Source: Paralvinella palmiformis (lineage: Eukaryota > Annelida > Polychaeta > Terebellida > Alvinellidae). From it: 64,000 nucleotides of DNA. The DNA lies in assembly GCA_025642065.1 (NCBI GenBank), contig JAODUP010000015.1, forward strand, positions 282,001 to 346,000, written 5' to 3'. Under the pieces are notes generated by a model, which saw only the letters and a list, made by a program, of their open reading frames with translations, ran no database searches and was not told the DNA's origin. The translations under genes and the position numbers were made by a program. Numbering within the stretch: position 1 is the stretch's first letter; every line of letters begins with the position of its first letter. Of the stretch, positions 12,629 through 25,963 are shown piece by piece.

Positions 12629-13362
12629 ATGAAGACAGCAGCTGTCTGCTGTACGCTGTCACTTCTGATAGTGTTACTGACAGGTAACTCGAGTTTTACA
12701 CATCTTCCGTAAGTAATTGCTGTCGCCGTTATCGGTGACGTTCTCCCGATTAAAGCTGCCCCTCGTATCTGGAAGTGTCTGGTATTACTAACGTCCACAT
12801 TTCATCTCCATCCGTTTTCTCTTCTTCTTGTTCTGCGTCCGGCTAACTAAAGTGGTGGAAGGAAGACCAGGACAATCACGATGGCGTAGAGAGGTCACCG
12901 CTAACACGACGAGCTCCAATACTGATACGACAACAGAAACGATTAATGGACCTGCTAATAACGGCAGTAAGTTTATCATTGATACTAAACACTTCACAGC
13001 ATTATAAACGTAATCTACCGTTGCTAATACTGAGGACATCGTTGCTACTAATACTACTGCTTCTACTACTTTTATTAATAATCCCACTACCATTACCGCT
13101 GTGGCGTCTCTGTGGCCTAAATGGTACCGCTGTTGGCCGTATGTCTCTATAGTCAGGGTTCGAACCCGGACTGGGCTATGTCTGAAGGAAATTTCATCTT
13201 TCACGTGGCCAAATTACTTAACATAAAAGTAGCCTTAAAATAACTATAACTGTTACTACAGTTACTACTACTACCAGTCTACTACTACTACAACAACTGC
13301 TACAACAACAACAACAACAACTACTACTACTACTACTACTACTACTAATAGTAATAATAATA

Positions 13363-13425
<63 letters not shown>

Positions 13426-13807
13426 GCTACTACTTCTACTAGTATTATTATTACTCTTGACAGAACTTTTGATATAACTAAAATGAATCAATATACTGCC
13501 ATAACAATTATTATCAATATCATCATTATAATTTTTAATTCGTCATATTTCTGCTGGCTTTTGTTTTCCAATCTAAAAATGATGATCACGGAGATAAAAT
13601 GTTCTTTTACCGATTTTGTTTTACAATATCTAAATACAACTATTTATCAATCGTCAACGAAGTATCGAACACTAATTACCAGTATCTGTCTATTTCAGCG
13701 TGTCCAACCGTTCCATACTGTAACGTTTGTGATCACAACAATGCCGAATGTGTATACTGTCCAAATGGGACGGTATATAGTACTGACTACAAGTCCTGCA
13801 GTGTAAG

Positions 13808-13881
<74 letters not shown>

Positions 13882-15850
13882 AGGAATAATTTTGACGATT
13901 TGTAAGATGTCTTGTATTATCAATAGGACGATCAATTTAGTATATAATTTATGTTAAAGAGGAAACTAGCCAAATTGTCAATAACTCTTGTTCACTCTGG
14001 ATCAACCAGACCTAAAGTCCGGATCATTTAGTTATTAGCAATTTATTAATATGATATTTACAGCTTGTGGATCCAACTGTCTGAGGTGCCACGTCAGCGG
14101 AACTGGAACCGATGGTCTGGATACGACAGTATGTGACGAGTGTAGCGTGTCGTTCGCTCTGGATAGCGAGAATAAATGCCAATGTAATCTATTTTACCTG
14201 TTCTTCTGGATTGTGTACACACATATAGATATACACTCAGTTACAAATACAACTGGTCGCACAGACAGACAGACAGACAGACAGACAGTCGAGCAGGGAG
14301 ATGGGCAAACAAAATAGATGCACACATACACACGCGCATACACACACTTAGCCAAACGAACAATCACACTGATTGACGTATGCCTATTTAAGATTTACAC
14401 ACTAGATATCTATCATTATATTCACAGACTGTGGTTCAGTTCTCTGTCTGAAGTGCAATATTTCGAAGGATTCGGAAGGAAAGGTGATCACCAAACACTT
14501 GCTATGCGTCGAGAAAGCTCACCTGGTGAACGACGTCTGTGAAGGTAGGTGCTACATCGACCGGTAACCAAACATTGTTTGTCGCAAGCCGTCGCCGGTA
14601 ATGGCATAGCATGGCATAAAATCGATTTCTCTTCGGGTTAAATCCCGATCCAGACCGCTTGAAGCTGAACTCGGTATGCTATACGTCATTTCAGGATGTC
14701 CTGACTACTGCGACACCTGTACGGTTACGGCAAACGCAGATGGCACCTTGACTAAAACATGTTCAAAGTGTATCGTCGGTTATGGATTTCAGGGAGGCAG
14801 CACTTGTTCAAGTAGGTTTAAACGGAAGGGAAGGGGGGGAGTGGGAAGGGGGGAGTGGAGATGGGCGGGTGTTTATTAAAGCTCGAGACGAAAAGAACAT
14901 AGTCTATTATAATATTAAAATGTAAATAATGAATTTCGTTACTTATGAATCCGTATACAAGTCGTTTCGTCAAGCCGACGGTTTGTTAACTGATTAATAA
15001 AGGTCTATGTAAACACAGTTAGACACAGTACTCTGTCTATTTAGGATGTCCTACCAACTGTCTAAACTGTGAAAAGGAAAAAGACAAATGTGACACACAG
15101 GGATGCATTGATGGGTACGCCAGAGTAGACAGCAGTGGACTCTGCGAAGGTAAATACGTAACGATAATGTATCCGGGCTTGTTCTGTTTTCTCCATTCTA
15201 TTTACAAAACGAAACACTGAGAAAATATGAAAATACTCATCTTTGTAGAATAGCAGAAACAAATACAACGTCAATGATTGATTCACATGTAATTTAGTTT
15301 TTGTTGTTATCGTTGTTGTCGTTGTTGTTGTTGTTATGTATTAAACCCATTAACTCCATGTTATTTGTTTTATCTCGCAGCGTGTGGAAAGTATTGCTAC
15401 AAATGTCAAACATCGGCTGGACCTGGCAAGTGTGACTCGGGAAGCTGCTACACCAATGTCACTGAACTATACGTAAACGTACCGCTCCTGTATCCGGTTA
15501 TCTACGTCTCCAGCACGCAATCGTGCGAGAGTAAGTAAACTAATATCCAAATACATTCTATCATGAGCATAAATTGTCATTGTCAAATTGACCCCTTTCT
15601 TATTATCGCCCTCTAGAATGCAGCGAGTTCTGTACCAGCTGTACGACAGCTGCGCAGTGTGACGTATGTCTAGAGGGATACTACGTTAATGACCAGAAAA
15701 CGTGTACACGTAAGTATCAAACAATGGCGTCTTATTTTGCGAATCGATGTCCATTATATACAAATATAAAAAATAAACAATTACCCCCCGCCCTTCCCTC
15801 CCCGCTTTCTCTGCACACACAAACACACACACACACACACACATACACAT

Positions 15851-15906
<56 letters not shown>

Positions 15907-18900
15907 CTTTTTATATATGTATGTATATGGGTATTGTTGCAGGGTGCATTTCAAACTGCCAGTCTTGTACATCAGGCACGGATTGTTCGAAGTGTTACGC
16001 TGGCTATGTGAAGAGAACATCAACATCCGGCACAGTGTCATGTGAAGGTAAGTTCAGTCTCTCTGCGGTATACTCATGGGACACGATCGTGGTAATCAGT
16101 AATCCTATAAACAATGAGCCAGAGATCCCGAAGAGGACGACTGGAAATGTTTATATTTTGAATTAATCCTGGCCGCAACTTAATAGCGGGTATTTCACGA
16201 ATTCGACGAGATCCACCGACCAACAGATCATATAGATGACATTGTGATGGTTTGATCCCCGTCTTCTTCGTTTCAGCTTGTCCACGAAAGTGCACCCAGT
16301 GCGCAGACACTCAACATCCGGTCAAAACAACGGAACTACTCTGTGAAGTCTGTTCTGCGCGTAACCAACTCACCACCGTTAACACCTGCGATAGTATGTA
16401 TTGGATAAATTTACATTGCATAGCTCAAACTGAACGAATAACAAACTTTCAATGGCATCAGATACATTATAAATTTCTTAAGATTCATACTATCTGTAGA
16501 GCATGAATTATATACGAACATTTTCGTTTCACAGAATGTCCATTGAACTGTCTTCAGTGTACGTGGGATGGTACTTGTACATCTTGTGAAGCCGGTTATG
16601 TGATCTACAACGGCCAATGTTTACGTAAATATAATTGTGTTTAATAAGTGGCAAAGTGACAGAGTAATTCTACGTTTCTATTAAATATACTATTGAAATT
16701 ACATAGTTAATTTAGACAGACAGACAGGCAGACATCCCCCCCCCCCCCACACACACACAGATAGAGAGAGAGAGAGGGTGGATTCTATTATAATCTAATG
16801 ATGTTGTTATTTACAGAGTGTCCTCAGTATTGTACGGCGTGTACAGTAAGCAGTACTGGCGTATCATCTTGTATCACTGGCAAATGTACGAGTACAGACT
16901 CGGGACAAGGGAGAGTAGTGTATAATGGCCAGTGTGAACGTAAGTACTAATTTCATGTTACACAATCTTGATCTAAAAACACTTCATATATATATATATA
17001 TGTGTGTTTGTGTGTGTGTGAGTGTGTGTGTGTGTACACACCAAAATCAACAATTAAACTTGCTTTAAAACAGAAGACAGCGATCAAGTGTTATGTTCTG
17101 AAAGAAAACGTGAGCAATAAATTAACACATTCATAAACAGACAACAGACAATACTTAAAAAGATGATATATTGACAACATTTGAGTGTACCACGTTATAC
17201 CCCAAAAACAAATAAGTATACTCTAACTCACAAACAGTTACTGGGATCAATCTTAGCCTTACTAAAACAACTCTCAGGTGGCAGTTAATTTTTAAACCAA
17301 CCAGTTGATATAATCTCATCATAACGGCTTCTCTTTATGTTAAATCTACTTATGGACATGACTCAGTAGTCATCAGGGTAGATAAACTAGATATTTAAGT
17401 TAAATATTTACACGGGTTAACCGGTGTTCATTCACAACCACTGAGTGTCAATATCTGGGATTTGAGACCACAATTATTGGTGGTAACTCGGAACAGTAGA
17501 ATGACAGCAATACGAAGGCATACATCGAGCTGTATGGGATAATATTCATGGCCGCGGAATGCTACTGCAGTGAGCTGGTTGTTGTGGTGTGGTCGTTAGG
17601 ATGCGAAGTTTATAAATGACAATAATATAGCGTCGATTCGATAACTACGGGTGTTCCAATAGCGCAGTGGTTACGCCACCGCGCCACAAACCTCCAGGTA
17701 GTAAGTTCGAATCCGACCCACGTCTGTCTTTATGGGATGTTTCCCGATGAACCCGTCCCTCGGCCATACATCGCAAGCGTGGCGGGCTTCGGTGCTAAAA
17801 GAAATCGATCGTGAACTCAGTATTCAATAACGGCCTTAATTTCTTGACTAATACATATAATGTAAGCAACAGTATCACTTATTACGATGAAAACATTATC
17901 GGGAGATAACTGCAATTACATAGGTGTATTACTTACTATCTGACTAGTTCTAATTGATCTACAACCGACTGAACGAATCGACCAGGAGTGAGTTTTAGAC
18001 TGCTTCTAGTTGGCCTAATTGGCTATTTATCACTATTTTCCATGGCGTGGTATGATACCATCTAAGGTGCTGAACTAAATTCACTGTACCCTATCTATTT
18101 CAGTGTGTCCAGACTATTGTTCAGCGTGTACCGTGACGAGTACGGGCACCAAGGAATGTTTGTACAGCTCGTGTCAATCGAACTCGGCGTGGGTACCAGG
18201 ACAAAAGATCTGTAAACGTAATTAATTCTTACATTCCATTCTAATTCAAACTGTATGAATATAACAACGACGGTATTGGTATAGTATTAATGATGATGAT
18301 GATAATGATGATGATGATGATGATGATTAGTAGTAGTAGTCTAGGCTACATGAAATTATTGGCTTGTAACTGTAATACTATTTACTCTCATTGACCAAAC
18401 GTGTATTATTTTCTGCCCGCGCACATTCAATGTTCCAACTATACGCGTGATGCCTATTTCATGGAAATGTGCAGGGGTATTTTTGTAAAATACTTATTAC
18501 CAGATGGCTACTGATGATAGATTTGTGCGTGCGTGTGAGTGCGTGCGTGCGTGCGTGCGTTTATGTTCATATTATATTATATTATTTCAGAATGTCCATC
18601 TAACTGCGGTGGCTGGTGTGCTATCTCACCTATAACTGGGGATACATTCTGCGAAGAATGTAAAGTGGGATATGTGAGAAATGCTGCTGGCACTTGTGAA
18701 GGTAAATAAATCATTAAATCAGCATCCAGAAGTAAATCAAATTGATGAATGGTTTAGAAACACTATTAAATAAATGTTCTCTAAACAGGGTAATCAACCA
18801 GTCAGTGTTTTTCCGTAGTCTAAATGCTTCCCCCTCTCTTGTAAGTGATAAATACGTTCTTTTTTTCTTGTTCCACCAATACAGCCTGCCCTGCCAACTG

Positions 18901-19168
18901 TGACAGATGCTTCTGGGATGGAACCACCGCTCTCTGCTATCTGTCAGGATGTAGGAGTGGCAGCTATCAGAAGCTGATGAGCGCTGCCAAGCTTACCAAC
19001 TCTCAGTTGTCTACGCTTTGTTCGGGTAACTACAGCAACACACACACACACACGCTCACACACACGCACACACACATAATATATATATATATATATATAT
19101 ATACATGCACGTACATACACAGAGAGAGAGAGAGGGGAGGAGAGAGAAATCAACACACGGGCGCGCGG

Positions 19169-19231
<63 letters not shown>

Positions 19232-20715
19232 CATACACACACAGACGGAGATAGAGAAAGAGATAAATACACACACACACACACACACACAGGGAGAGAG
19301 AGAGAGAGAGAGAGAGATCGTACAAAAATGCACCGAAAACATAAATCCTGATTCAACTGATTCAAATACATGGTGCTTGGTTTAATATACCGACTGTAAC
19401 ATTTATTTTTAGCTAACAGCGATCAAAATTGTATGATTGCTAGCCCTGTGCCATACTTCGATTCCGATGTCGGCCTCTGTGAGATGTGTGCCTCTGGCTA
19501 TGTGAATGCGACAGATATGTGCCGAAGTAAGTAGCAAGAACGAATCAAATGCGTCGTCACTTGGGACGTTTAAATCTCTTCTAATAACTCACTTAGAGGA
19601 TGCTTACACCAACATATAATGTTCATTGTTCAAATATCTTATCGGATTTTTACATACATCTTTTCTGAGGTATTAGCGTACAGCGCCTTTGAATGGCTTC
19701 TGATAGCAAGGGCGCTTTATTAAATATACAGTAGTAGTAGTAGTAGTGGTAGTGGTGGTGGTGGTGGTTGTGGTGGTGGTGGTAGTAGTAAGAATAAATC
19801 CGACAATAACTCACTTCAAACATCTGAAGCACTGACCGGAAGTGGGAACCTGAGATTCGGGATGAGCTCGGACGTTTATAGGGAGATTTATTTGGGATAA
19901 TAAAGACGTGTATGTGATTGGCGAATGTTTCGAAAATGTTTCGTGATAAAACTTAATGCTATGTTAATCGCGCTGATCCAGAACAATGTCAATCAGCGAT
20001 GGACCAGCCGCAATTTATATTTATTTGAAAACCGCCGTCAGACCCTATAACTCGCTATATGTATCTATCGCACAGCCTGTGGTACTACCTGTAAGACTTG
20101 TGAGGCAGACGGGACGTCAGCTGTGTGTAAAGCGTGTATATCAAACAGCGTCCTCATCCCTGATGCTAATGGTGGAATACAACAGTGTAAAGGTAAGCAA
20201 AGCCAGATAACACCTGAAGAGAATGTATTGTTTGTGAATGGCTGTCTCGCACAGGTGTATCATATAACCTGACTGGTTATTAATATACGGCAGATTGCAA
20301 TGACATCGATATATTATAAATGGACTATTTGAAATTTGAAAAAAACAATTTCATTATAAAAAATAAATAGTTTTATTCATCGCTTATTAGCATTTTATGT
20401 TTTTAACTGATATTGTTAGTTAGTTTACCATCGGGGAATTGGGGGGGGGGAGTTGAACCTAAACCAAACCTAAGCCAAAAACAGATTTGAGACACAGGAT
20501 GAAGCAGCTGTAAGACAGTCCGATTCAAATTGTGGAAATCATCCGGATTTATCTTCCGGACCTCCACCGTTGACCTTATTCACGAACCGGATGTGTAACA
20601 AACGCGCTTCGACCGCAGATGAAACGAGACGACAACGTCATAATAAATAACATACAGTTATATCCGATAGCTTCAATTAACTGCTATATTTCTACTAATT
20701 AATCTTCCCATCTCA

Positions 20716-20767
<52 letters not shown>

Positions 20768-20943
20768 ACTCTCACTCTCGATAGCTTGTACATCGGTGAC
20801 TTCAGCTTGTCAGACTTGTACTGAGCAGGCCTGTACCGCGTGCAGCGCCGGATACATTCTACATTCGGAGGCTCAGTGTATTGGTAAGTAATTGAAAATG
20901 AAACGATGACAAAGTCACCACATTCAACATACATAAATTGGTC

Positions 20944-21001
<58 letters not shown>

Positions 21002-21411
21002 GTATCATACATCGTTACAGTAATCGTAGATTATATTCGCTTTTTGTTAGTATTTTCAGATTTTTTTATCGTCCATAGATAAACTATACACGTTATTGGT
21101 AGAAAACGTAACATACTATGCTGAATATATTAAAAGTTGTTTCCTATTCAACAAGTCACCGTAGACATCTGATTATACGATTATATGACTGGGATCAACG
21201 CCAACAAAACAGGAGCACATTTATCGTTCACTAAACATTAGTTCGGTTATTATCTCACTGCGCTATTCTCTCCTTCAGCTTGTAGCGATGTAGCGGATGC
21301 CGTTTGTTCCATCAGCTCAAACATCCTCAGAACAACCACTTGTCCATCGGGATACACAGAAACGAACGATGGGTGTGAAAGTAAGCGGATCCTCTTTTTA
21401 ATAGTACATTA

Positions 21412-21462
<51 letters not shown>

Positions 21463-21524
21463 TGAGAGAAAGAGAGAGAAAGAGAGTGAGAGAGAAAAGG
21501 AAAGAGAGAGAGAGAGAGAGAGAG

Positions 21525-21561
<37 letters not shown>

Positions 21562-23025
21562 GGGGGAGGGGGTTAGTAACAAATAATTGAATCTTAGTTT
21601 TATTAACTGAGGGTGATGAAAGTGGACCCGAAACAAATGCATTTCACAAAAGTCTGCTCCATGCGGTACTCCCTGTATACATTTACTGTAAGTCACCTGA
21701 CAGCTTTTTCTCTGATTTCAGAATGTCCCGATGGCTGTTCGGTTTGTAGCTACAATACAGGCACTGGTAAGACTACATGTTCGACATGTTACGACGGATA
21801 TTTTCACGGAAGTGATGGCACCTGTACCGGTTAGTTTAAAAAAGTGTAATCTTATTCTGAGCATATCTCAATAATAACTGTTTGCCGGCTTACTTCTCTA
21901 GCTTGTTGATGGCGTGCTTTCTGTGGAAGTGGGCGTGGGATCACCCTTCGCTATTAGACGTTTCCATGAAATTGATTAAACTATCGGTGGTGACTTCAAT
22001 CGCTGTCCAAGTGGATAAGATAATATTAATTAGCACGATTAATTAATATGCGCTTGTTAGTTTTGGGTTGCTGTTTTTTTCCCCTTCTAAATAGGAAGGG
22101 TCCCTGTTCCGGATTGCGTCTTCTAACAAACTGTTCAGGATTTGTGATTTTCTGACCCGGTGCCTATTTGATTCCGTATTTTATTTGACTATTTCTTCAG
22201 CTTGTCTAGCGACCGCCAATTGTAGAACTTGTACCACGGCTGTTGATCATTGTTCGCAATGCAAAGACAAATACTTCGATCAGAGTGGCGAATGTAAACG
22301 TAGGTATATCAAGTGAAATTGGTCCGAGTTTGTTCACCTGCCCGAGCACACACACGCACGCACGCACGCACATACGCACACACACGCACGCACACACAAA
22401 GACACACAGGCACACACACACTGAAACGAACAGGAGAACCCGCTTGTACAAATGATGTAGTCACGAAAATTAACAAATACAAAAGCTTATAATAGTGTAC
22501 ATTTTATGTTTCAATATCTAGGTGATATTATAGGTATAATTATATCGACTAGATGGCATCTCTTTAACGTTAATTTTTTGTGTTATTGATAGCTTGCATG
22601 TCCAACTGCGATGCCTGCTCGTCTACAACTACCTGTAATTCCTGTTCCAAGGGCACCTCTTATAACAAGGATGATCAGAACAACTACTCCTGCTTACGTG
22701 AGTATTATGATAAACACGTGTAAGGTACTTCTAGAAGTAAGCTGTACATTAGATCGTATCATGGTCATGGTAACGCTAACTGCTGATGTAGCAATGACAA
22801 CAAAATAGCGCCAACAAGCGACACATAGCAATAACAGTAGTCGATATTGCTAGTCGTCATTGTTAGCCGATACTGCTAGGTCGGCAGTGCTAGTCGACAT
22901 TGTTAGCCGATACTGCTAGGTCGACAGTGCTAGTCGACATTGTTAGCCGATACTGCTAGGTCGGCAGTGCTAGTCGACACTGCTGTTGAATGGTATTAAC
23001 AGCAATAGCACCAGAGAGAGGGAGG

Positions 23026-23096
<71 letters not shown>

Positions 23097-25918
23097 TTTG
23101 TCATAACGGTAATATATTATGAGCAACCTATTTCAGCTAAGTGAATTGATACAACTAAACATTGATCATAGGATTGGCTAAATACTACTATCGCGTTATG
23201 TGTAACTTTTATTTCAAATAAGTCGGACCATGTTCAGACAAATGATCAATTATACCAAAATGTAAACATGATTCACCACGTATAAGAAACTGTAGTTGAA
23301 AGTGTCTGTGACTGGACTGAAACTCGTCCGTGGCCGAAGCCCATTTTGAAGCCAGCAGAGAAAAAAGCCGGATGATCCCCAAGTCGTACTTCACCGTACT
23401 TAGGTTTTTTTTTGAACGGGTTATTTCAATGTAAACAGGTATTACCCAAACATAATTTCCGAATTAAAACGTATTCATGAATATTACGGTATAATTAGTT
23501 CAAACAACATTAAAAGTTACTGAAATGACTGAAGAAAGCCATCAAGTAAGATTCCTTTATACTGCTATAACACGGAAACGTTTATCGAGCTGTCCTATTT
23601 ACGGAAATGAACCGAAGACGGCATCAGATAACAGTAGATAATAGATCGATCTCAATGGCAGATAAGGTCACGAGGATGGCTAAACAACATCATCTATGGC
23701 ATACTTCTTCTGGCGATGGCTACGTGATTACTGTGCTCGTTGACGTCAGAGCACGTGACTTTATCCTTCCCGGCTTACAATTCGGCACCCGAGGAAGTTG
23801 ACGAATATCGTCCTCGAGCATCGTACCTTTTGTCCATATTCTCTGATAGTGAACTGTTCATTTAAGCCGATTACACCCTAATATTGAATACTGTTGTCAT
23901 TATTGTATTACTGTAGGTTGTACTGTCAGTAACTGTGTGTCTTGTGCTACGTCATCCAGTACGGCTGTAGCCAGTCAATGTACCACGTGTGATGATGGTT
24001 ACACTGTAAACGGAGGACTTTGTCTCAGTAAGTGCATAGTATTTTCTACCAGTTACAAAATGATGATGATGATGATGATGATGATGTTTAAAGATGATGT
24101 TGATGATAACGATGTTATTGATGTAGATATCTATAGGAACAATAATAAAATAATGGGTACTGATGTATGATATCCACGCTGGATATCGATGGTCTAAATA
24201 AGCATTTTTAATTTCATTAAAATATATTGAATTGGAACTTCATTCAAGTATATTGATCTATGGATTACTTGTATCTTGTTTTAAGTTAAAACGAATGTAA
24301 ATAAATGTATGTTTGTATTAGATGTAGTTTATTAACTTAGTTATAACTTATAAATATCACACACACACGCACACACACACACACACATACGTACACACTC
24401 ACGCACGCACGCACGCACAACTACACCAATAACAACGCATAACACAAGTTTATGACCTCATTCCAGAATGTCCGGATGGTTGTACTAAGTGTACCGCTCA
24501 AGGAGGACAAGCCATTTGTGACTACGGACAATGTCAAATGGGTTACGTAATGGTAGCTAAAACGGGAGATACGATCCAATGTGAAAGTAAGTAAAGCCAT
24601 CAAATTATCAGAAACCAATCGAGAGTCGGTATTTACGATAATAGAGAGAGAGAGAGAGAGAGAGAGAGAGCGTGTACGTAATATGTGCCAACCGTTCAAA
24701 TACAAGGAAGAACACATGTCCAGATAGTTGGCCGTCAATTGAGAGCTTTAGATTAATCGTCCATTTCTTAGAACGAGTTTTGTTTGATTTCGGAAAATGC
24801 TGCCATCTGGTGATTGTTTGACTAGTACGTGTTTTAGAGCTACTATATGTTTTTCTCATTTAAAAATCCAGCCTAATTTACACTGTTGTTGTTGTTGTTG
24901 TTGTTGTTGTTTTCAGGCTGCGGCACTGGATGTGCTACTTGTCATGTTGATAGCTCAAACAACAAGGTTTGTGACGCGTGTCTAATTGATGACGTAGCCG
25001 GAACGTCATATTACTTGTCGAATGGCGCATGTCAGAGTGAGTTTTATCAATGTCACCGAGCGGGAAGGGGGGGGGGCGTATTTCGTGTGTGCGCGTGTGT
25101 GTGTGTGCTCTTGCTTGCCAGCCAAAAAGAACGTATAGAAAGTATTGTATTTGTTAAATGAACCTTAATGAATCGTCCAGATGTTATATTCATGATCTGA
25201 GTATCTGTATCCTTGCCTGTTCAGTCACATATTTATTTCTCTCACACGCACACGGACACCCCCCCCCCACACACACAGAGAGAGAGAGAGAGAGATGGGT
25301 GGGTAAAGCAATACTAATTTATATACAAAACTGATAATCTGTTTCAGAAGTTTCAAATTGTCGTTTTGTAAAATCAAGTACTGAATGTGACGACGACGGT
25401 TGCGCAGTTGGAAAAGTGAGAAAGGGAACCCATCCCACAGCAACGTGTGAAGGTAAAATAACTTCTGACCTATACCTGTCTATGACATTACAGTTAATAT
25501 TTTGTCGAGCCTCAGTCTTGTCATTTGCATGTTGATAGCGTTGAGTACCTCCCCTCCCTTTTATTTTGATATTACACCATCATACTGAGATTCCTCTCAT
25601 TTGAACTAGGACGTTATATATGACAGTATGATGTCATCACTCTATATCGGTGTTGTCTATTTGTGATATATTGTTACAGCTTGTCCAGCTGGCTGTGATA
25701 AATGTTATTATGAAGACACGGCTCAGACGGTAGTGAAGTGTTACACCGGCAAGTGTTCAACAGGATTCGCTTATTATGATGGGTCATGTTACGGTAAGTT
25801 GATCTTGGTGTTTGTGTGTGCGTATGTGTATATGTGTGCATGTATGCGTGCGTGCGTGCGTGCGTGCGTGAGTATGTATGTATGTATGTATGTATGTATA
25901 TGCGTGTGTGCGTTCGTT

Positions 25919-25963
<45 letters not shown>

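Larger units (their letters stand above)
12629..16939 (+). other. Exons 1-12 of the Cys-rich gene
   Basis: Exons: 12629-12683 (signal peptide), 13699-13800, 14064-14183, 14428-14544, 14695-14811, 15045-15149, 15381-15530, 15617-15709, 15943-16047, 16277-16393, 16535-16624, 16817-16939. Each starts after AG with two bases completing a codon and ends with one base before GT (phase 1). Typical repeat cores are CPDYCDTC (exon 5) and CPTNCLNC (exon 6). Exon 2 ends at the unusual donor A|GTGTAAG, directly before a TA array; the alternative AGT|GTAAGC would break the frame. Exon 7 is longer (50 codons), with an insert between the later cysteines. Intron 1 carries a SINE (13103) and trinucleotide arrays. 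Confidence 0.87.
18104..24586 (+). other. Exons 13-24 of the Cys-rich gene
   Basis: Exons: 18104-18217, 18591-18701, 18885-19025, 19413-19526, 20076-20192, 20785-20883, 21279-21380, 21722-21829, 22201-22299, 22593-22697, 23917-24027, 24467-24586. All are multiples of three and phase 1 at both ends. Cores include CPDYCSAC (13), CPSNCGGWC (14), CPDGCSVC (20), CMSNCDAC (22) and CPDGCTKC (24). Exon 16 lacks the usual leading C-P-x2-C and begins with Asn-Ser-Asp. Exon 15 is long (47 codons), with a Lys/Ser-rich stretch before its last Cys. Exon 18 has its acceptor 18 bases after a TA array. Confidence 0.87.

Noticed and set aside
12788..13204. Minus-strand 138-residue frame in intron 1
   Set aside because: Overlaps the intronic SINE and trinucleotide repeats. 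Val/Leu-rich artefact.
21890..21960. Extra Cys-repeat exon starting CTCTAG|CTTGT
   Set aside because: In the required phase it hits TGA at the third codon and shows no further repeat pattern. It may be a dead exon but is not supported.
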